A stretch of DNA of 64,000 bases, taken from NCBI RefSeq assembly GCF_030817055.1, contig NZ_JAUSYV010000001.1, forward strand, positions 1,884,001-1,948,000. Direction: 5' to 3'. Within the stretch, counting starts at the first letter, position 1; every line of letters begins with the position of its first letter. This document shows, one piece after another, positions 59,741-64,000 of this stretch. The position numbers were made by a program, and so were the translations under genes. The notes under the pieces are model-generated. The model saw nothing but the letters and a program-made list of their open reading frames with translations. It was not told the DNA's origin and searched no databases. The stretch comes from Bacillus sp. V2I10. Lineage in GTDB: Bacteria; Bacillota; Bacilli; Bacillales; Bacillaceae.

Positions 59741-59933
59741 ATTTTTTCTGAAAATTTCTAATTATTTCAAATCATTCCTTATTTTTCTAACTTCGCGTTC
59801 TCTTCGGAATTTGCAAGCGACAAAATTCTTCAAAAAAAGTGATTATGAAGTTCCTATCTTCTTTTTTCTCATTATTTCTGCTTCGTTTATGCAGTTTTCA
59901 ATTTGACAAAATAAAATAGGTTTGTCTGTTTAT

Positions 59934-59976
59934 CCATATATAGTATTGTCGAACGAAAATATAATACTATATATTG
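59934..59976 (+). promoter_or_regulatory. Tandem NrdR boxes and promoter of nrdJ
   Basis: CCATATATAG (59934-59943) and CTATATATTG (59967-59976) match the NrdR core CWATATATWG at 9/10 and 10/10. The starts are 33 bases apart, near the usual three helical turns. They frame a -35-like TTGTCG (59946) with -10 TATATA (59968). The 59713-60037 interval holds this, the lipM terminator and otherwise AT-rich sequence without a gene. Confidence 0.65.
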
Positions 59977-60037
59977 ATAAAAAGGTGGCTCTGTGATAAA
60001 TTAAATCAAGTACAAGATAGATAGGGGAGTTGTTTGA

Positions 60038-62596
60038 ATGACCGTTGCACTTAATGAAAATTTAAAACTTGATGTGGACAAGCTGAATCACGATATTTCT
60101 TTGTTTCCCCAAGTTCACCCAATAACTGATGATATGAAATTGACTCACAAAGGTGTATCCCGTTTAGTCATGCTTGACCGATACACATTTAAAGACACCG
60201 AAAAGCTGACGCTGTCTAAAGGGGACTTCGTTGTTCTGACGATTAAAGAGGATCCTAAATTCCCTGCAAGAGGACTAGGCTATATATTAGAAATAGACTG
60301 GCAGACGAAAATGGCAAGTGTACAGGTCGAAGAAGAGTACCGCCCTTCTCTTGAAAAGCCTGAAGAGGTTGAAACGGGTGTGATTTATCGCTCGCTTGAT
60401 GTCATTGAAAAGCCGCTTGAAGTATTTTATGAGCAAATCGCAAAACGAAATGCAACAGGACTTGCCTCTGTTGAAAAGACAGAAGAGAAGCGCAATGAAT
60501 GGTTCCAGAAGTTCTACAAGGAATTAGTCGGATTGAACTTTGTACCGGCAGGACGTGTATTGTACGGAGCTGGAGCAGGTACGGACGTTACTTACTTCAA
60601 TTGCTACGTCATGCCATTTGTACAGGATTCCCGCGAAGGCATATCCGAGCATCGGAAGCAGGTAATGGAAATAATGAGCAGAGGCGGCGGAGTTGGAACA
60701 AACGGTTCAACACTGCGCCCAAGAAATACACTCGCACGCGGTGTGAACGGCAAATCGTCAGGTTCTGTATCATGGCTTGATGATATTGCGAAGCTGACGC
60801 ACTTAGTTGAGCAAGGCGGATCGCGCAGGGGCGCTCAAATGATTATGCTTGCCGACTGGCATCCTGACATTATTGAATTTATCATTTCAAAAATGCAAAA
60901 CCCTCGTATTTTACGCTACTTAATTGAAAATACGAATGACGAGACAATTAAGAAATATGCGCAGGAAAAACTAAAGTTCAAGCCTCTAACAGAGGATGAA
61001 AAAGCGATGTATCAGAGCATTGTGAACTATAAGCAAATTCCTGGCTTCGGCGGATTTAACGAAAAAATCATTAAAGATGCAGAACTGAAACTGGTTACAG
61101 GAGGAACATACAGCGTTCATAATTCTGAATTCCTTACAGGCGCCAATATTTCAGTTACGTTAACGAAGGATTTCATGGATGCTGTTGAGAGCGATGCAGA
61201 TTACGAGCTTCGCTTCCCTGATGTGGAAAGCTATAATGCAGATCAAATGAAAGCCTATAACGAAGAGTGGCACAATCATGGCGATGTCCGCGAATGGGAA
61301 AAGCTTGGCTACAAAGTCCGCACATACCGCACAATTAAAGCTAAAGAACTATGGAACTTAATCAATATTTGTGCGACATATTCAGCAGAGCCTGGCATCT
61401 TCTTTATTGACAATGCAAATGATATGACGAATGCTAAAGCTTATGGACAAAAGGTTGTAGCAACAAATCCTTGCGGCGAGCAGCCTCTCGCACCTTATTC
61501 TGTCTGCAATCTTGCAGCAGTCAATCTTGCTGAAATGGCAGACAAAGAAAGCAAAACAGTGAACTTTGAAAAGCTGAAAACAACGGTTGAAGTCGGTGTC
61601 CGCATGCAGGATAACGTCATCGATGCAACACCTTACTTCTTAGAAGATAATAAGAAGCAGGCATTAGGCGAACGCCGTGTAGGCCTTGGCGTAATGGGCT
61701 TGCATGATCTGCTCATCTACTGTGAAACAGAGTATGGTTCAGAAGAAGGAAATCAGTTAATTGACCAAGTCTTTGAAACCATCGCAGCAACTGCTTATAA
61801 AGCTTCTGTTGAGCTTGCAAAAGAAAAAGGAAGCTTCCCATTCTTAACTGGTGAAACAGAAAAAGAAACAAACCGTTTGCGCGAAGCATTCACAAAGACG
61901 GGTTTTATGAGCAAAATGCCGGCTGACCTTTTAGACGACATTAAAGAATACGGCATTCGAAACTCACATTTATTGACTGTTGCTCCTACAGGCAGCACAG
62001 GGACAATGGTTGGCGTCTCCACTGGTTTAGAGCCTTACTTCTCTTTCTCTTACTACAGAAGCGGAAGATTAGGAAAGTTTATTGAAGTTAAAGCGGATAT
62101 CGTGCAGGAATATCTGGATCAGCATCCAGAAGCAGATCCTGACAATCTGCCTAAATGGTTTATTTCAGCAATGGAGCTCAGCGCAGAAGCTCACGCGGAT
62201 GCACAGTGTGTGATTCAGCGCTGGATTGACAGTTCAATCAGCAAAACAGTCAATGCACCTAGAGGATATACGGTTGATCAAGTTCAAAAAGTATATGAAC
62301 GCTTATATAAAGGCGGAGCAAAAGGCGGCACGGTTTACGTTGACGGCAGCCGTGACACGCAGGTTCTGACGTTAAAAGCAGAAGAAAACACATTCACTGA
62401 GAGTGAAGAAGCACCAGCTAAAGAAAAAGGAAAAGTTGTGCTTGTTGATACAATACAGGCTTTAAGATCTACAAATGTCACGATCGGCAATGAAGTAGGA
62501 AATACATGCCCGGTATGCCGAGAGGGTACGGTTGAGGACATAGGCGGCTGTAATACATGTACTAGCTGCGGAGCACAATTAAAGTGTGGTTTATAA
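60038..62596 (+). CDS. nrdJ: Class II (adenosylcobalamin-dependent) ribonucleotide reductase
   Basis: Makes deoxyribonucleotides using B12 radical chemistry, with or without oxygen. 852 residues. The thiyl site NPCGEQPLAPYSVCNL and the GGSRRGAQMIML segment match class II enzymes. The C-terminal zinc ribbon reads CPVCREGTVEDIGGCNTCTSC, and the final GAQLKCGL holds the redox cysteines. GGGAG precedes the ATG. Not found in B. subtilis. Confidence 0.94.
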   Translation: MTVALNENLKLDVDKLNHDISLFPQVHPITDDMKLTHKGVSRLVMLDRYTFKDTEKLTLSKGDFVVLTIKEDPKFPARGLGYILEIDWQTKMASVQVEEEYRPSLEKPEEVETGVIYRSLDVIEKPLEVFYEQIAKRNATGLASVEKTEEKRNEWFQKFYKELVGLNFVPAGRVLYGAGAGTDVTYFNCYVMPFVQDSREGISEHRKQVMEIMSRGGGVGTNGSTLRPRNTLARGVNGKSSGSVSWLDDIAKLTHLVEQGGSRRGAQMIMLADWHPDIIEFIISKMQNPRILRYLIENTNDETIKKYAQEKLKFKPLTEDEKAMYQSIVNYKQIPGFGGFNEKIIKDAELKLVTGGTYSVHNSEFLTGANISVTLTKDFMDAVESDADYELRFPDVESYNADQMKAYNEEWHNHGDVREWEKLGYKVRTYRTIKAKELWNLINICATYSAEPGIFFIDNANDMTNAKAYGQKVVATNPCGEQPLAPYSVCNLAAVNLAEMADKESKTVNFEKLKTTVEVGVRMQDNVIDATPYFLEDNKKQALGERRVGLGVMGLHDLLIYCETEYGSEEGNQLIDQVFETIAATAYKASVELAKEKGSFPFLTGETEKETNRLREAFTKTGFMSKMPADLLDDIKEYGIRNSHLLTVAPTGSTGTMVGVSTGLEPYFSFSYYRSGRLGKFIEVKADIVQEYLDQHPEADPDNLPKWFISAMELSAEAHADAQCVIQRWIDSSISKTVNAPRGYTVDQVQKVYERLYKGGAKGGTVYVDGSRDTQVLTLKAEENTFTESEEAPAKEKGKVVLVDTIQALRSTNVTIGNEVGNTCPVCREGTVEDIGGCNTCTSCGAQLKCGL

Positions 62597-62599
62597 GAT

Positions 62600-62627
62600 A
62601 AAGAGCTGGATTTCCAGCTCTTTTCTT
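62600..62627 (+). terminator. nrdJ terminator
   Basis: Stem AAAGAGCTGG / CCAGCTCTTT. Confidence 0.88.
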
Positions 62628-62725
62628 TTCGCGATAAGAATCAAGGCTTCCTTGTCATCACCCTTAAACTAGTGTACACTTGTAATGATTTCCTATGTTT
62701 TGAACGTTTTTTTGGAGGGGACCAC

Positions 62726-63157
62726 ATGCCAACACCGAGTATGGAAGATTATATCGAACAAATTTACATATTAATAGAAGAAAAGGGATATGCCCGCGTT
62801 TCAGATATTGCGGAAGCACTATCCGTTCATCCCTCCTCAGTAACAAAAATGGTCCAAAAACTAGACAAAGATGAATATCTCATATATGAAAAATACCGTG
62901 GACTCATACTAACGCCAAAAGGCAAAAAAATTGGAAAGCGTCTTGTTTACCGTCATGAACTTTTGGAGCAGTTCATGAGGCTGATCGGCGTGGATGAAGA
63001 AAAAATTTACAATGATGTTGAAGGCATCGAGCATCATCTCAGCTGGAACGCAATTGACCGCATCGGCGATCTTGTCCAATTCTTTGAAGGTGATGAAACT
63101 CGTGTAGAAACGCTGCGTGCTATACAAAAACAGAACGAACAGGACAGCGACTCATAA
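62726..63157 (+). CDS. mntR: Manganese transport regulator MntR
   Basis: DtxR-family repressor, 143 residues. MPTPSMEDYIEQIY contains the metal ligands Asp8 and Glu11. The winged helix is RVSDIAEALSVHPSSVTKMVQKL; the second ligand set is in YNDVEGIEHHLS. It represses manganese uptake genes. GGAGGGG six bases before ATG 62726. It is B. subtilis synteny (yqhN). Confidence 0.95.
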   Translation: MPTPSMEDYIEQIYILIEEKGYARVSDIAEALSVHPSSVTKMVQKLDKDEYLIYEKYRGLILTPKGKKIGKRLVYRHELLEQFMRLIGVDEEKIYNDVEGIEHHLSWNAIDRIGDLVQFFEGDETRVETLRAIQKQNEQDSDS

Positions 63158-63190
63158 AAAGACAGAAGCGAATGCTTCCGTCTTTTTTTC
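63156..63190 (+). terminator. mntR terminator
   Basis: Stem AAAGACAGAAGC / GCTTCCGTCTTT (one mismatch) with seven T. Confidence 0.85.
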
Positions 63191-63336
63191 TGCGTAAATT
63201 TGATATACGGCTGCTGAAACTTAAGCTGATACGTAAAGGAACATTGAAAGGGTGCTGCTATTAACGTGCAGAAAAGGTCTATTTCCCGCCGCTGCAACTT
63301 AAAATGTAAGGATGGGAGAAGAGGGGAGGAACTTCT

Positions 63337-64000
63337 GTGTATATTGATGGCGTCTTCTCTGGCGGGGGAATTAAAGGGTTTGCACTAATTGGATCTTATC
63401 AGGCTATCGAGCAGAGGGGGCTGCAATTTGTAAGGGTAGCAGGAACCAGTGCAGGTTCCATTATTGCCGCTTTTATTGCTGCGGGATATCGGAGTGATGA
63501 AATTATTACCATGATGGATGACATGGATCTTGGGAAATTTTTGGAACGAAATCCATCCATCCTTCCATTTAAATTTATGAAATGGCTGAGTATTTATTGG
63601 CGGCTTGGTCTTTATAAAGGCGGCAAGCTTGAAGAATGGATAGCAGGCAAGCTGAAGGAAAGAGGGGTATCAACCTTTGGTGATTTAAGGCACGGCTCCC
63701 TTAAAATCGTTGCTTCTGACCTGACCAATGGCAGAATTCTCGTGCTGCCGGATGACCTCCCAAGGTATGGACTTGTACCAGAACGTTTTTCTGTTGCGAG
63801 AGCTGTTCTTATGAGCTGCAGCCTTCCGTATTTTTTTGAACCGGTCAAACTGACATCTGCCGAAGGGACCAATATTGTTGTAGACGGGGGAGTTTTAAGC
63901 AACTTTCCAATTTGGCTATTTAAAGAAAAGAAAACAATACAAGCTCGGCCTGTTCTTGGTATAAAATTGAGTCCAAGTGATGAGGAGAGGCCGAGGAACA
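63337..64000 (+). CDS. yqhO: Patatin-like phospholipase YqhO, 3' end cut by window
   Basis: Patatin-family acyl hydrolase. Oxyanion hole GVFSGGGIKG (5-14), nucleophile Ser in GTSAGSIIA (about 37-45), and catalytic Asp in VVDGGVLSNFPIWLF. GTG 63337 has GAGGGGAGG about eight bases upstream. 221 residues are in the window; the rest lies beyond base 64000. Substrate unknown. Confidence 0.92.
   Translation, partial: MYIDGVFSGGGIKGFALIGSYQAIEQRGLQFVRVAGTSAGSIIAAFIAAGYRSDEIITMMDDMDLGKFLERNPSILPFKFMKWLSIYWRLGLYKGGKLEEWIAGKLKERGVSTFGDLRHGSLKIVASDLTNGRILVLPDDLPRYGLVPERFSVARAVLMSCSLPYFFEPVKLTSAEGTNIVVDGGVLSNFPIWLFKEKKTIQARPVLGIKLSPSDEERPRN

Noticed and set aside
59718..59906. 62-codon frame after lipM
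   Set aside because: Begins inside the lipM terminator, has skewed Phe/Ser composition typical of AT-rich noncoding DNA and no ribosome site.
59948..59955. TGTCGAA-like core in the nrdJ promoter
   Set aside because: It lies between two better NrdR boxes and is probably part of the -35; a Spo0A role is not supported.
1..64000. CRISPR, prophage, insertion sequence or conjugative element
   Set aside because: No regular spaced repeats, transposase, integrase or phage structural genes were seen on either strand.

Overview
The window is a chromosomal segment of a low-GC Gram-positive endospore former of the family Bacillaceae. Its gene order follows the B. subtilis yqfR (cshB) to yqhO segment almost gene for gene: cshB-nfo-yqfT-yqfU, zur, yqfW-yqfX-ispG-yqfZ, yqgB, yqgC-sodA-yqgE-pbpA, pst operon, rpmGA-yqgN, yqgO-yqgP-yqgQ-glcK-yqgS-yqgT-yqgU-yqgV, yqgW-yqgX-yqgY-mgsR, comGA-comGG, sinIR, yqhG-yqhH, gcvT-gcvPA-gcvPB, yqhL-lipM-mntR-yqhO. 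It is not the B. subtilis group itself. It carries znuC-znuB next to zur, a single pstB, a class II ribonucleotide reductase (nrdJ), a Na/Pi cotransporter and a GH57/GT4 glycan cluster, and it lacks tapA-sipW-tasA between comG and sinR. No phage, transposase, CRISPR array or rRNA was seen; there is one tRNA (Gln).

Layout. 1-8.6 kb: RNA helicase, endonuclease IV, zinc uptake and its repressor, isoprenoid IspG. 8.7-18.2 kb: a methyl-accepting protein, NptA-like phosphate carrier, superoxide dismutase, MFS transporter and penicillin-binding protein. 18.3-22.9 kb: pstSCAB-phoU behind four PhoP half-sites, with two strong hairpins that lack T-tracts. 23.9-28.1 kb: an accessory operon with a DUF4912 protein, a GH57 branching-enzyme-like domain fused to a GT4 glycosyltransferase, and a sugar-nucleotidyltransferase. 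28.2-41.4 kb: housekeeping yqg genes, including rhomboid protease, glucokinase, an LtaS-type enzyme behind an ECF-type promoter, and MgsR. 41.4-42.0 kb: a small frameshifted gene with SinR-like operators, then tRNA-Gln. 42.1-46.9 kb: comG, aroK, yqzE. 47.0-51.2 kb: accessory genes plus the sinI-sinR biofilm switch. 51.2-64 kb: yqhG/yqhH, glycine cleavage operon behind a tandem glycine riboswitch, lipM, nrdJ, mntR and the start of yqhO.

The most interesting part is 48.9-51.0 kb. An intact sinR and a 43-codon sinI lie on the minus strand. Their leader contains an RNA that matches the GEMM-I (cyclic di-GMP-I) riboswitch at all its hallmark positions. The last helix of this aptamer is mutually exclusive with a 10-bp hairpin that takes up the sinI Shine-Dalgarno sequence, so c-di-GMP would be expected to switch on the SinI antirepressor. 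Nearby are a frameshifted second sinR and two other frameshifted small genes, with AAAGAAC/GTTCTTT (SinR-type) sites beside them. This suggests a decaying SinR-type regulon where the matrix operon sits in B. subtilis.
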